From the NCBI GenBank assembly GCA_020629055.1, contig JAHDEB010000033.1, forward strand, positions 1 to 39,913: DNA of 39,913 nt, in the 5' to 3' direction. Within the stretch, counting starts at the first letter, position 1. Each line of letters opens with the position of its first letter. The stretch is from Chloroflexota bacterium (GTDB lineage: Bacteria; Chloroflexota; Anaerolineae; Promineifilales; Promineifilaceae). The position numbers and the translations under genes were made by a program. This document shows positions 1 through 7,434 of the stretch, in pieces. A model generated the notes under the pieces. That model saw nothing but the letters and a program-made list of their open reading frames with translations, was not told the DNA's origin and ran no database searches.

Positions 1-835
1 TGTTGCCGTCGATCCGGCCGGCCATCGTCGCCTTTAACGACAGCCCCTGCTCAAAGATCTCCTTTTGCATGTAGTGGCTGTAATCCCCTTTGGTCGCACT
101 TTCCGCATCCCAATCAATTAAATGCTCTTCGGCCGTTAGATGATTCCCGTCGATGTCCATGACTTGGAAATCGTGCCGGTTGACGACCGCCATCTGCCCG
201 TTTTCTAAAAACACCATCCGTTTGGTGTACTCTAAAATCGCTGGGATGTCGGACGCAATAAACATCTCGTCTTCCCCAATCCCCAACGCCACCCCGCCCG
301 AGTTGCCCAGGCGGGCGCAAATCATGGTGTCTGGATTGTTTCGGTTCATGGCAACGACGGCGTTGGCTCCGTTGAGTCGTTTAAGCGTGTTTTGCACCGC
401 AACCAAAAACGATTGCCCCGCTTCTAGATGTTTTTCGATGAGATGAGCAATCACTTCAGTGTCTGTTTCGGATGAAAAGACAACCCCCTCAGCCTCAAGC
501 TCTTCTTTTAAAACGGCGTAGTTTTCAACGATGCCGTTCTGTACGACGACCACCCGGCCGTCCATACTTTTGTGCGGATGCGCATTTACCTGATTCGGTT
601 TGCCGTGGGTGGCCCAACGCGTGTGTCCGATCCCCAAATGGCCTGAAAGCGGTTCTTGCTCTAGCAGGCTGCCCAAGCGGCTAAGTTTGCCGCTGTCACG
701 TCGCACATCGATTGCGCCGTTGTCGATCACAGCGATTCCGGCCGAATCATAGCCGCGATATTCTAGTTTGCTTAATCCGTTAAAAATAACGGCCGGTGCT
801 TGCCGACCCCCGATATATCCAACAATGCCACACAT
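1..835 (-). CDS. glmS: Glutamine--fructose-6-phosphate aminotransferase, N-terminal part (runs off window start)
   Basis: The enzyme makes glucosamine-6-phosphate from fructose-6-phosphate and glutamine, the first step of UDP-GlcNAc and peptidoglycan precursor synthesis, in the cytoplasm. The protein begins MCGIVGYIGGR, so after removal of Met the nucleophile Cys is N-terminal, as in all class II (Ntn) glutamine amidotransferases. Further GlmS signatures are LEYRGYDSAGIA, IGHTRWATHGKPN and NAHPH, then VVVQNGIVENY and SSETDTEVIAHL. About 278 codons are present, covering the whole glutaminase domain and the linker; the two SIS sugar-isomerase domains lie outside the window. The ATG at 835 is fixed by the required Met-Cys start and has an AGGTGA-like ribosome binding site about 6 nt upstream. 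The mRNA leader would contain the 872-904 palindrome. Identity is very secure. Confidence 0.97.
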   Translation of the reverse strand, partial: MCGIVGYIGGRQAPAVIFNGLSKLEYRGYDSAGIAVIDNGAIDVRRDSGKLSRLGSLLEQEPLSGHLGIGHTRWATHGKPNQVNAHPHKSMDGRVVVVQNGIVENYAVLKEELEAEGVVFSSETDTEVIAHLIEKHLEAGQSFLVAVQNTLKRLNGANAVVAMNRNNPDTMICARLGNSGGVALGIGEDEMFIASDIPAILEYTKRMVFLENGQMAVVNRHDFQVMDIDGNHLTAEEHLIDWDAESATKGDYSHYMQKEIFEQGLSLKATMAGRIDGN

Positions 836-871
836 AAAAATCACCTATGGTGTTTGCAAGTTGCACGCAAC

Positions 872-904
872 AGACCTGACAGGTTTCAAAAACCTGTCAG
901 GTCT
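872..904. repeat. Perfect inverted repeat (agacctgacaggttt family)
   Basis: Left arm agacctgacaggttt at 872-886, loop CAA, right arm at 890-904: a 15-bp perfect hairpin. It lies 37-69 bp upstream of the glmS start and would be in its leader if transcription starts further up. A related element with arms agaccagtcaggttt is at 26651-26716. I infer a dispersed intergenic repeat rather than a glmS-specific element; it lacks a T run on either side. Confidence 0.75.
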
Positions 905-1167
905 AAAAGAAATCGTATTCAATTTGCAAAATATGTGGGTTTGGCAGACTCAACACGCCAATGCCCTATGTTTGAAGATGAACGAGTGAACTAAACACTA
1001 ATATCTAGCATCGAACCACTAAGTTCATATCACTGCGATCCATTTTGTACAGCCAATTGCTTGACCGTTTTGTAGAATCGCTTACTAAGGGCATAAGTCA
1101 GGGCGTGATCACCCAGGGAGGCATCCGCTGATGCTTCGATTTTCGCAGAATCCCATTCGCTAATCTT

Positions 1168-1287
1168 GCAAGCAGTTGAATCATTAATCAACTGCTCGCA
1201 AAATCCCGAAAAGGATTTTGCCCTAGTTGAGCCTTAAGCTCAACCAACCTCCAACCTCGTCAACCAGCCACCAGAGGGGGTGACTGG
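1168..1287. repeat. Cluster of four consecutive hairpins
   Basis: Four stem-loops sit almost end to end: agcagttga 1171-1179 with 1188-1196; caaaatcc 1199-1206 with 1213-1220 (perfect, loop CGAAAA); gttgagc 1226-1232 with 1238-1244 (perfect, loop CTTAA); ccagccacc 1264-1272 with 1279-1287 (one mismatch). This density is unlike the surrounding sequence. It could be a structured RNA, a decayed mobile element, or stacked palindromic repeats; I cannot assign a family. Confidence 0.5.
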
Positions 1288-1485
1288 CCCATGCGCTATG
1301 ATGTGTGGCCAAATGATGGCTTCACACGTTCTTTAGCCCTGTTAAGTTGTGTGGATGGTATCTGCCAGCTTGTTGATTGTCAAGATTTATGAATGGACTT
1401 CGAGAAGCTCTTCCATCTACCTTTTTACCAGTCTTTAATGTAAGTTGAACTCCATCATCATGGAAGATGATTTGTTATTGGCGAA

Positions 1486-1549
1486 GGTCCCTGAGCCTGA
1501 CGAAGGGCCGATTTCACAATGAGCCGGGGCTTCGACAGGCTCAGCCACC
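1486..1549. repeat. Inverted repeat, ggtccctgagcctg / cttcgacaggctcag type
   Basis: 1486-1509 (ggtccctgagcctgacgaag...) and 1526-1549 (ggggcttcgacaggctcagc...) are imperfect reverse complements separated by about 16 nt. I recall sequences of the form CCTGAGCCTGTCGAAGGG as dispersed repeats in many bacterial genomes. The element lies just downstream of the minus-strand SDR gene ending at 1576 and could act as a weak 3' stabiliser. Confidence 0.65.
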
Positions 1550-1575
1550 TACGTTCTTAAAGCAACCCATTAAAT

Positions 1576-2340
1576 TTATTCTGGTGGTGGGCTAACGGCC
1601 GTCCAGCCGCCGTCTACCACCAATGTTTGGCCGGTGATTTGCCCCGCATGTGGCGAAAGCAAAAATAAGGCCGCATGGGCCACATCTTGTACCGTTCCCG
1701 GCCGGCCGGTCGGATTTAGCTTGCTCCATATTTCGTTGTAGCTTGGGTCAGACAGCGTACGCTCTGTTGCTGTTGCCCCCGGCGAAATCGCATTGACCGT
1801 AATTCCGTGTGGGGCTAGCTCGACTCCCAGGCTTTTCGCCAACATCCGGATCGCCGCTTTCGACATGCCGTACGCCGCTAGGTCGGGGTGATATTGATGC
1901 CCTGTCACTGATGACATGAGCAGAATGCGGCCGCCATCCCCTTGTTTTATTAGCTGCTGGGCCGCTTTCTGCGCCAAAAAGAAGGTTCCTTGAAGGTTGA
2001 CATTGACTAGCTGTTGAAACTGCTCAAGAGGATAACTGAGAAAATCACCAAAGGTGGTGATGCCCGCATTGGCTATCGCATAGTCAATCTGCCCATAGGT
2101 TTCAATCGCCGTTTGCACCATCTGATCGATGACGATTAAATCGCTTGAATCACCCGCCACGACAGTGACACGGCCGCCTGCATTTTCAATCTTTTCGGCC
2201 GCGCGTTTGGCTGCGTCCTCGTCGATGTCGTTTAAAACGACGGCCGCCCCTTGTTCTGCCAACTGTCGTGCAATCTCGAAACCGATCCCGATAGCGGCTC
2301 CGGTGATGATGGCTACTTTTTTCTTCTCAACTTCCGGCAT
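1576..2340 (-). CDS. Short-chain dehydrogenase/reductase (FabG/glucose-dehydrogenase-like)
   Basis: A 254-aa classical SDR, predicted to be an NAD(P)-dependent alcohol, ketone or sugar oxidoreductase in the cytoplasm. The Rossmann cofactor motif is ITGAAIGIGFEIA (about residues 11-25), followed by LNDID, whose acidic end of beta-2 favours NAD over NADP. NAG appears in ANAGITTF, and the catalytic Ser plus YxxxK appear in LLMSSVTG and AAYGMSKAA. The C-terminus VDGGWTAVSPPPE follows the usual SDR pattern. Length is normal. The ATG at 2340 has AGAGG about 7 nt upstream. A second, different SDR lies upstream on the same strand (2512-3282); the 170-bp gap argues against tight coupling. The substrate cannot be told from sequence; the FabG-like fold is common in both fatty-acid and sugar metabolism. 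Confidence 0.9.
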   Translation of the reverse strand: MPEVEKKKVAIITGAAIGIGFEIARQLAEQGAAVVLNDIDEDAAKRAAEKIENAGGRVTVVAGDSSDLIVIDQMVQTAIETYGQIDYAIANAGITTFGDFLSYPLEQFQQLVNVNLQGTFFLAQKAAQQLIKQGDGGRILLMSSVTGHQYHPDLAAYGMSKAAIRMLAKSLGVELAPHGITVNAISPGATATERTLSDPSYNEIWSKLNPTGRPGTVQDVAHAALFLLSPHAGQITGQTLVVDGGWTAVSPPPE

Positions 2341-2511
2341 GTGATACCTCTCGTATTTGCTGAGCGCCGCTCAGCCGTTATCCGTTATCCGTTGACTGTT
2401 AATTGTTATTCGTTTCGGAAAAAGATTGCTTAAAGAATCTAAAAAGCTAGCCAAGCAAACAGATTGACTTGGCTGAACTTTGTTCAGCGTGTAAGCGCAG
2501 CGACAGCGACA

Positions 2512-3282
2512 TCAACTATTGAGCGTCATAAACCCGCCATCAATCGGATAAAAACTGCCGGTCACAAACCCCGCTTCATCTGAAACCAAATAGTTGATCA
2601 AATAAGCCACTTCATCCGGTTTGCCCATCCGGCCGATCGGCTGCGTTTTACTTAACGCCTCAAACATCTCCGCCTCTTGCCCAGGATAATTGTCACGCAA
2701 ATACCCATCTACAAAAGGGGTGTGCACCCGGCCGGGCCCCACCATGTTGCACCGGATATTGTCACCGATAAAGTCTTTCGCTACCGAAAAAGTCATCGTG
2801 TAGACCGCACCTTTGGTCATCGAATAAGCAAAGCGATCTGCGATCCCCAACACCGAAGCGACCGATGCCAAATTGACAATCGAACCGCCGCCAGATTGTT
2901 TCATGAATGGCACCGCGTGGTGTATGCAAGAGTAAACGCTTTTGATATTGACCGCATACAGCCGATCCATGTCGCTAGGGGAGGTTGTTTCGGCCGTGCC
3001 GATGTGGGCGATGCCCGCATTGTTGATCAGGATATCAAGTGAACCTGCATCAGCATAAATCTGCTCAAACAAAGCCCCTACTTTTTCATGCCCAGTCAGA
3101 TCGCATTCGTGAAATGTCCCATTGATTTTAGCCGCGACTTGCTGACCGTTTTGCACGTCTACATCCAGCAGATGGACGTTGGCCCCTTGCTGGGCAAATA
3201 CCCGGCAGATCGCCTCACCGATCCCCTTTGCGCCGCCTGTAACTACGGCCGTTTTTCCTGTTAGGTTGAATGGTTGAGTCAT
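2512..3282 (-). CDS. Short-chain dehydrogenase, possible sugar-acid dehydrogenase
   Basis: A 256-aa classical SDR with every catalytic element: VVTGGAKGIGEAI (TGxxxGIG), LLDVDV (Asp at the end of beta-2, NAD preference), NNAGIAHIG, NLASVAS, and the active-site Tyr and Lys in FAYSMTKGAV. The tail PGRVHTPFVDGYLRDNYPG, then QPIGRMGKPDEVAYL and YPIDGGFMTLNS, resembles from memory the group annotated as 2-keto-3-deoxy-L-fuconate or L-fucose/rhamnose pathway dehydrogenases. That substrate guess is inference only, because no other deoxysugar-catabolism gene is nearby. The ATG at 3282 lacks a clear Shine-Dalgarno sequence; the upstream bases are A-rich. It does not look like a recent duplicate of the neighbouring 1576-2340 SDR, since the sequences differ throughout. 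Confidence 0.88.
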   Translation of the reverse strand: MTQPFNLTGKTAVVTGGAKGIGEAICRVFAQQGANVHLLDVDVQNGQQVAAKINGTFHECDLTGHEKVGALFEQIYADAGSLDILINNAGIAHIGTAETTSPSDMDRLYAVNIKSVYSCIHHAVPFMKQSGGGSIVNLASVASVLGIADRFAYSMTKGAVYTMTFSVAKDFIGDNIRCNMVGPGRVHTPFVDGYLRDNYPGQEAEMFEALSKTQPIGRMGKPDEVAYLINYLVSDEAGFVTGSFYPIDGGFMTLNS

Positions 3283-3381
3283 TTTTTAATTTTAGACCCA
3301 TTTAGCGAATTCGGCCGCTTTAAGAATGGTTTTCAGAAGTCGGTCTGTTTCTGAAAAGTCAATGGACAGTTAAAAAATATA

Positions 3382-3459
3382 GCCCGACAAATCGGGCGAA
3401 CCTACAATATCCAACCCGATTTATCGGGTTTCATCTCATAACAGAGGGTTTCAACCCTC
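3382..3459. repeat. Three short palindromes in a row (cccga/tcggg type)
   Basis: Stem gcccga 3382-3387 with tcgggc 3392-3397 (loop CAAA); stem acccga 3414-3419 with tcgggt 3424-3429 (loop TTTA); stem gagggtt 3444-3450 with aaccctc 3453-3459. They fill the gap between the Nudix gene (stop at 3501) and the SDR start (3282). The first two hairpins share the same core, consistent with a REP-like or MITE-like intergenic unit. Confidence 0.65.
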
Positions 3460-3500
3460 GGGGGAGGGCTTCGCAATGGCTTTGGAAAAACCTAGCCGTT

Positions 3501-3911
3501 TTAAGCCGATCGTTTTGCAGCAAAGTCATCAACCGCTTGGGCAAGGATGGGCACCATCTCATATTGCTCAAGGTCGGTTAAATCGATGCTAGTCAGCCTT
3601 TGCCCTTCGGTTAAGAGTAGATTTTCAGGCACCGCATCGACCCGGCCGACTAAAATCGTCATCCTAAAACCTTCCTCACTGACATAATGCCCAAATGTTT
3701 CGAGTTGATCGGTTTTCACCCCGATCTCTTCTTCAACTTCCCGGATGCCTGCTTCTTCGGCCGTTTCACCCGGCTCGATACCCCCGCCTAAAAGGTCCCA
3801 CATGTTGGGGTAGGGGATGGTGGGCTTGTCGTCACGCAGGTAGATAAACAGCTTGCCGTTTTTATCAAACAGGATCACTTTTGCTACGTCATAATTCATA
3901 CATTTAATCAT
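3501..3911 (-). CDS. Nudix hydrolase
   Basis: A small cytoplasmic pyrophosphohydrolase of the Nudix superfamily, 136 aa from the chosen start. The complete Nudix box GX5EX7REUXEEXGU is visible as GGIEPGETAEEAGI followed by REVEEEIGV, supplying the Mg-binding glutamates. The N-terminal strand AKVILFDKNGKLFIYLRDD and MWDLLGGG are typical of the MutT/NUDT fold. The reading frame stays open to a TTG at 3950, but that would overlap the upstream membrane gene by 35 bp. I chose the ATG at 3911, four bases after that gene's TGA, which suggests translational coupling; the ATG at 3899 is an alternative. The substrate is not predictable (8-oxo-dGTP, ADP-ribose and other nucleotide derivatives occur in the family). 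The gene is probably co-transcribed with 3916-4290 from the operator-controlled promoter at 4336-4364. Confidence 0.92.
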   Translation of the reverse strand: MIKCMNYDVAKVILFDKNGKLFIYLRDDKPTIPYPNMWDLLGGGIEPGETAEEAGIREVEEEIGVKTDQLETFGHYVSEEGFRMTILVGRVDAVPENLLLTEGQRLTSIDLTDLEQYEMVPILAQAVDDFAAKRSA

Positions 3912-3915
3912 ATCG

Positions 3916-4290
3916 TCAGACAGCTGCTTTGGGTATCTTCCTCCCCGCAACCGCTAAAATAACCGCAAGCCCAAGACCGACCCAGCTAATATCAAAGCGG
4001 CCGCCGGTCATTAAAAACGCCCCAACGGCCGGAAATCCGTAAATAAAACCGAACACCCCGACGATCCAGTTGCGTGCCTGTTGAGATGCGAACCCACCGG
4101 CCGCTATTAGCAAGACGCCACCGGCAATCCAACCCATTGTGCCAAGCTGAAATGTAGAGCGAAGAAATTCGATTTGCTCGGCCGGACGCACCTCCAAGGC
4201 GGTGATCGCTGCATCCCCTACAAAACCGTGATAAAGTGCGATCCCAATCGCTACAGCGCCTGCTGCTTTTAAAAGATAGTTATGCCACAT
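3916..4290 (-). CDS. Small four-helix membrane protein of unknown function
   Basis: A 124-aa protein with four predicted transmembrane helices: around residues 5-25 (LKAAGAVAIGIALYHGFVG), 50-67 (LGTMGWIAGGVLLIAAG), 73-93 (NWIVGVFGFIYGFPAVGAFLM) and 100-118 (ISWVGLGLAVILAVAG). No catalytic motif is visible and I do not recognise a named family. The ATG at 4290 has TTGGAGG 8 nt upstream. It is transcribed divergently from the TetR-type regulator at 4392 and has a consensus promoter whose -10 box lies inside a palindromic operator, so it is very probably the regulator's main target, with the Nudix gene behind it. TetR-controlled small membrane proteins are often linked to efflux or membrane stress, but nothing in the sequence proves this. 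Confidence 0.75.
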   Translation of the reverse strand: MWHNYLLKAAGAVAIGIALYHGFVGDAAITALEVRPAEQIEFLRSTFQLGTMGWIAGGVLLIAAGGFASQQARNWIVGVFGFIYGFPAVGAFLMTGGRFDISWVGLGLAVILAVAGRKIPKAAV

Positions 4291-4320
4291 AATTGAACCT
4301 CCAAGTTCTAAAATAAATTC

Positions 4321-4340
4321 ACCATACAGTTATGTATGGT
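4321..4340. promoter_or_regulatory. TetR-type operator palindrome
   Basis: ACCATACA at 4321-4328 and TGTATGGT at 4333-4340 form a perfect 8-bp inverted repeat with a 4-bp centre. The half-site actgtatggt recurs at 4371-4380, immediately before the tetR start. The palindrome overlaps the -10 box of the minus-strand promoter, so binding would block it; the second half-site suggests autorepression. Family size and symmetry fit TetR repressors. Confidence 0.8.
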
Positions 4341-4364
4341 AGCGAGGTGTGCAGGTTTTGTCAA
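4336..4364 (-). promoter_or_regulatory. Sigma-70-like promoter of the membrane protein/Nudix pair
   Basis: On the minus strand TTGACA (4364-4359) is followed after exactly 17 bp by TACCAT (4341-4336). The -10 box lies within the operator palindrome 4321-4340. The ATG at 4290 is about 40 nt downstream of the expected transcription start. Confidence 0.75.
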
Positions 4365-4391
4365 TACACTACTGTATGGTAAACTGCGCGT

Positions 4392-4934
4392 ATGGAACGT
4401 CTTACGAAAGAACAGTGGCTAAAACATGGGTTAAAGACCCTGGCTCAGGCAGGATTTACAGAGCTCAAAGCGGATAAACTATGTAAATCTTTAGGGGTCT
4501 CGCGAGGTAGTTTTTACTGGCATTTTAAAAACTTAGCGGATTTTCACTCGGCAGTTTTAGCCTATTGGCAACAGGTTGCGGTTGCCAGCACAATCGAATC
4601 GATTGAGAACCAGTCTGATGATCCACTACAAAAGCTTCGTTTGCTTATTGGTGTCGCAAAAGCCGGAGATCGATCATTGGAGCAGGCGATTCGCGCTTGG
4701 GCTTTTTCAGATTCCATGGTTAAACAAACGGTTCAACAGATCGACCAGCAGGCGGAAGGGTATGTGGCTCAGTTATTGATTCAGTCAGGATTAGATGGAT
4801 CAACGGCCGCGTTGCGAGCAGATATTTTTTACAGCAGCTATATCGGCCGGCTCATGCTGGGCAAAGCGAACACCGAGCCTGAGGCGAGCTTATTGGTCGA
4901 TCAGCTCATGATGTTTCTTGAAGATGGCGTCTAA
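4392..4934 (+). CDS. TetR/AcrR family transcriptional regulator
   Basis: A 180-aa one-component repressor. The N-terminal helix-turn-helix is at about residues 22-46, with LKADKLCKSLGVSRGSFYWHF, the characteristic TetR recognition-helix pattern (GVSxGxFYxHF). The remaining helical domain would bind a ligand and dimerise; no ligand can be inferred. It is divergent from 3916-4290, and a perfect palindrome plus a second half-site lie in the 101-bp intergenic region, so repression of the divergent gene and autoregulation are likely. No Shine-Dalgarno sequence precedes the ATG at 4392, and the half-site ends 11 bp before it, so the transcript may be almost leaderless. Length is slightly short but normal for the family. 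Confidence 0.92.
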   Translation: MERLTKEQWLKHGLKTLAQAGFTELKADKLCKSLGVSRGSFYWHFKNLADFHSAVLAYWQQVAVASTIESIENQSDDPLQKLRLLIGVAKAGDRSLEQAIRAWAFSDSMVKQTVQQIDQQAEGYVAQLLIQSGLDGSTAALRADIFYSSYIGRLMLGKANTEPEASLLVDQLMMFLEDGV

Positions 4935-4951
4935 CAATTAGCGGGGATCTT

Positions 4952-6214
4952 TTATCGATATGCCTGCGCTAGCAGTTCAACCGTGTGCATCACCGGCAGC
5001 TGTTTCCCCATTTTGGCAAGATGGGTTTCGACTTGGGTAAAACAGCCGATATTCCCCATTACCACCATTTCCGCACCGGTATCCACAATCGCCTGAGCCT
5101 TCCGTTCCCCCAATTGCGCCGCGATCTCCGGCTGTTCCAGGTTGTACGTCCCGGCCGAACCGCAGCACAAACCTCCGTCGTTTAGCTCTAGCAGGGTTAG
5201 ATTGGGGACCGCATTCAGCAAGTTGCGTGGTGGGTCGGTTACACCCTGTGCATGGGCCAAGTGACACGCATCATGGTAAGCCACACGTCGTTCTGGCTGA
5301 TTTTTCGGTAGTGGCACAAGCCCCAACTCATCCAAGAATACCGTGATGTCTTTGACCTTGTGTGCAAATGCCTCAGCCGCTGTTTCTTCTGGATCACCTT
5401 TGAACAGCAGCCCATACTCGTGCATGCCAGAGCCACACCCGGCCGCGTTGGTGATGATCGCGTCGATCTCCCCATCAATTTGAGCAAACGCATTTAGATT
5501 GTTTCTTGCCAATGTTTTTGCTCGTCCCTCTTCCCCGATGTGGCTTAAAATCGACCCGCAGCACCCTTGGCTGTCAGGGATCACCACCTCGACCCCGTTG
5601 GCAGACAGCAGCGCAACCGTCGCTTGGTTGATGTTGGGGGCCAGCACCGTTTGCACACAGCCGGTTAAAAAGGCGACTCGCGCCCGTTTTTCCCCTTGGG
5701 CAGGAATAAGATTGGGCAAATTTACGGGCGGGGGCAAGCGCTCAGGCACCAAATTCAACATGCCGCTAAGTTGGTCCGGCAATACCCCCTGAACCAATTT
5801 GCCCAGCTTCCCCATTTTGGCGGCCGCACGAAAACGGCTAGGGTAGGGGAGCGTTTCGATGATCATTCGGCGGGTGACTGAATCGAGCAACGGCCGACTC
5901 CGTTCGCTTTCAATTTTGGCCCGATAGCTGGTTAGCAGATCACCATATGCAACCCCAGACGGACAGGCTGGCACGCACCCCATACAGCCCAAACAACGGT
6001 CGATATACGGCTGGGCTTGTTCCGCTTCTAGCGTACCTTCCAGCACATTTTTCATCAGGTAAATGCGCCCTCGTGGGCTGTCCATTTCTTCGCCTAGCAC
6101 GCTGTAAGTGGGGCAGGCGGCAAGACAAAAGCCGCAATGAACGCAGGATTCTATCGCTCCAGTCATCGCTTCTCCGCGTGGTCCATGTTGTTGTGCATCA
6201 ATTTTGTGTTGCAT
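4952..6214 (-). CDS. glcF: Glycolate oxidase iron-sulfur subunit GlcF
   Basis: The electron-transfer subunit of membrane-associated glycolate oxidase (glycolate to glyoxylate), 420 aa. Two ferredoxin-type [4Fe-4S] clusters are encoded near the N-terminus: C24xxC27xxC30xxxC34 ([12 protein letters not shown]) and C74xxC77xxC80xxxC84 ([12 protein letters not shown]). Two CCG-type cysteine-rich domains follow: [11 protein letters not shown] with upstream FLTGCVQ, and CHLAHAQG with [12 protein letters not shown]. This is the full GlcF/heterodisulfide-reductase-D-like layout. The length is close to the roughly 407 aa I recall for E. coli GlcF. The ATG at 6214 leaves 23 residues before the first Cys. 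The gene is the last of glcD, permease, glcE, glcF on the minus strand; the 140-bp gap to glcE is the longest inside this set and carries repeat-like sequence. A lactate-oxidase LldE-like role is less likely given both glcD and glcE. Confidence 0.93.
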   Translation of the reverse strand: MQHKIDAQQHGPRGEAMTGAIESCVHCGFCLAACPTYSVLGEEMDSPRGRIYLMKNVLEGTLEAEQAQPYIDRCLGCMGCVPACPSGVAYGDLLTSYRAKIESERSRPLLDSVTRRMIIETLPYPSRFRAAAKMGKLGKLVQGVLPDQLSGMLNLVPERLPPPVNLPNLIPAQGEKRARVAFLTGCVQTVLAPNINQATVALLSANGVEVVIPDSQGCCGSILSHIGEEGRAKTLARNNLNAFAQIDGEIDAIITNAAGCGSGMHEYGLLFKGDPEETAAEAFAHKVKDITVFLDELGLVPLPKNQPERRVAYHDACHLAHAQGVTDPPRNLLNAVPNLTLLELNDGGLCCGSAGTYNLEQPEIAAQLGERKAQAIVDTGAEMVVMGNIGCFTQVETHLAKMGKQLPVMHTVELLAQAYR

Positions 6215-6354
6215 GTTTTTTATTGGCCATTGCCGATTGTCCGTTCCTCATTCATCATTTCGGCGAACCCTTTCGGTTAAAAACAATGGGTTGCCTAGCA
6301 AAAAGAATAATGGGGAATGTGCAACGCACAACGGAGAATGGGCAATGATAAAGT
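6215..6354. other. Repeat-like spacer inside the glc genes
   Basis: The gap between glcE and glcF contains reiterated variants of cattgccgattgtccg, gaatgtgcaacgcacaac and gagaatgggcaatg, partly inverted relative to each other. It looks like an inserted intergenic repeat rather than a promoter; no clear -35/-10 pair was seen. Confidence 0.4.
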
Positions 6355-7434
6355 TCAAACCCCCAAAAACTTACTATCCGGATCCAACGCCTGTTTAACC
6401 CGCTGGGCCAAACCCACCCAGCCACGATTGCCCAGATGAGGATGCTCCGCATCGCCGCGTAAAAGCTGGCCGTTTAACTTCAAATTATTCAGTGTGCTGG
6501 TTAAACCACCTAGATCATCGGCCGACACCAACGCGACATTGCCGCCGCCATAATAATGCGCCCGGTTGATCGATTCACATTTATCGAGCGTCAGTAGTTT
6601 GCGTGGCGAAACCGGCACTTTAATTAAATTTTTCGCCTCTTGACCCCACTCAACATCGTTTAGCCCATCCCAATGGGTGCCATCAAACTCTTTTCGGATG
6701 ATGGTTTGTGCGCTGGTGTTCTGTTCCAGCCAACTGCTTAGCCGATTTAACCGGCCGGGTAAACTTTCCGGCAGTCCGCCTAAGCGAATCCACAGATTGG
6801 TTTCACGGCCGTCACGCGTCACTCGCCTAAAGTCCAGGGCGTCCATTTCGAACGGGGTATTTGCTAACGCAAAGGTGCAATTTAGCGCATCTTCTAACGA
6901 GCCAAACGTGACTTCTAACGTGCGATATTCGGCCGGTTTCGGGAACACTTTCATCGTGATTTCAGTCAAAATGCCATACCGCCCGAGCGAACCCACCATA
7001 AATTTAGATAGATCAAAGCCGGATGCATTTTTAACCACTTTGCCACCACCACGGACAATGTTTCCCATGCCGTCAACAAAATAAATGCCTAGTATAAAGT
7101 CGCGTATGCCACCATATCTGTACCGGCCGGAACCACTGCTGTTTGCCGCGATCGTTCCACCAAGTGTGGCCCCATTATCCTTAAAAAGAGGGTCAAAAGG
7201 GAGATACTGGCCGTTGGCCGCAACCGCTTCGATTAGGGTTTTTATCGACGTTCCCGCTTTGGCCGTGATGGTGTACTCGTCCGGTTCGTATTCGACAATG
7301 CCGCACAATTGGGTTAAATCGATGACCGTCGCATCGCTTGGCATGTCGCACAGGCTGCCCGGCTTGGTTCGGCCCCCTTTCGGCACTACCTTGCTGCTCT
7401 TTTTTATGATCTCTGAGATTTCGCTTGCGTTCAT
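6355..7434 (-). CDS. glcE: Glycolate oxidase FAD-binding subunit GlcE
   Basis: A 359-aa FAD-binding PCMH-type subunit paired with GlcD in glycolate oxidase. The FAD fold shows VVPKGGRTKPG near residues 16-26, YEPDEYTITAKAGTSIKTL, LPFDPLFKDNGATLGGTIAANSSGSGRYRYGG (glycine-rich, flavin pyrophosphate contact), and GGKVVKNASGFDLSKFMVGSLGRYGILTEITMKV. The C-terminal part is short compared with GlcD, as expected for GlcE. Its ATG (7434) overlaps the stop of the upstream AI-2E permease by 4 bp (ATGA), so the two are translationally coupled. This coupling is the main evidence that the permease belongs to the glycolate system. Confidence 0.92.
   Translation of the reverse strand: MNASEISEIIKKSSKVVPKGGRTKPGSLCDMPSDATVIDLTQLCGIVEYEPDEYTITAKAGTSIKTLIEAVAANGQYLPFDPLFKDNGATLGGTIAANSSGSGRYRYGGIRDFILGIYFVDGMGNIVRGGGKVVKNASGFDLSKFMVGSLGRYGILTEITMKVFPKPAEYRTLEVTFGSLEDALNCTFALANTPFEMDALDFRRVTRDGRETNLWIRLGGLPESLPGRLNRLSSWLEQNTSAQTIIRKEFDGTHWDGLNDVEWGQEAKNLIKVPVSPRKLLTLDKCESINRAHYYGGGNVALVSADDLGGLTSTLNNLKLNGQLLRGDAEHPHLGNRGWVGLAQRVKQALDPDSKFLGV

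Larger units (their letters stand above)
836..1575. other. Gene-free, hairpin-rich intergenic region
   Basis: 740 bases with no convincing gene. It holds the perfect palindrome at 872-904, four consecutive hairpins at 1168-1287, and the inverted repeat at 1486-1549. A minus-strand frame is open without a stop from about 1235 to a TGA near 1040 and reads like a C-terminus (SLGDHALTYALSKRF). It has no good start codon or ribosome binding site and overlaps the hairpins, so it is at most a gene remnant. No promoter stood out. Confidence 0.6.

Noticed and set aside
768-994. Two plus-strand open frames over the glmS start and its leader
   Set aside because: They overlap glmS antisense and run through the 872-904 palindrome; no ribosome binding site or recognisable protein pattern.
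3912-3950. TTG start at 3950 for the Nudix gene
   Set aside because: It would overlap the upstream membrane gene by 35 bp and adds residues outside the Nudix fold; ATG 3911 follows that gene's stop by four bases.
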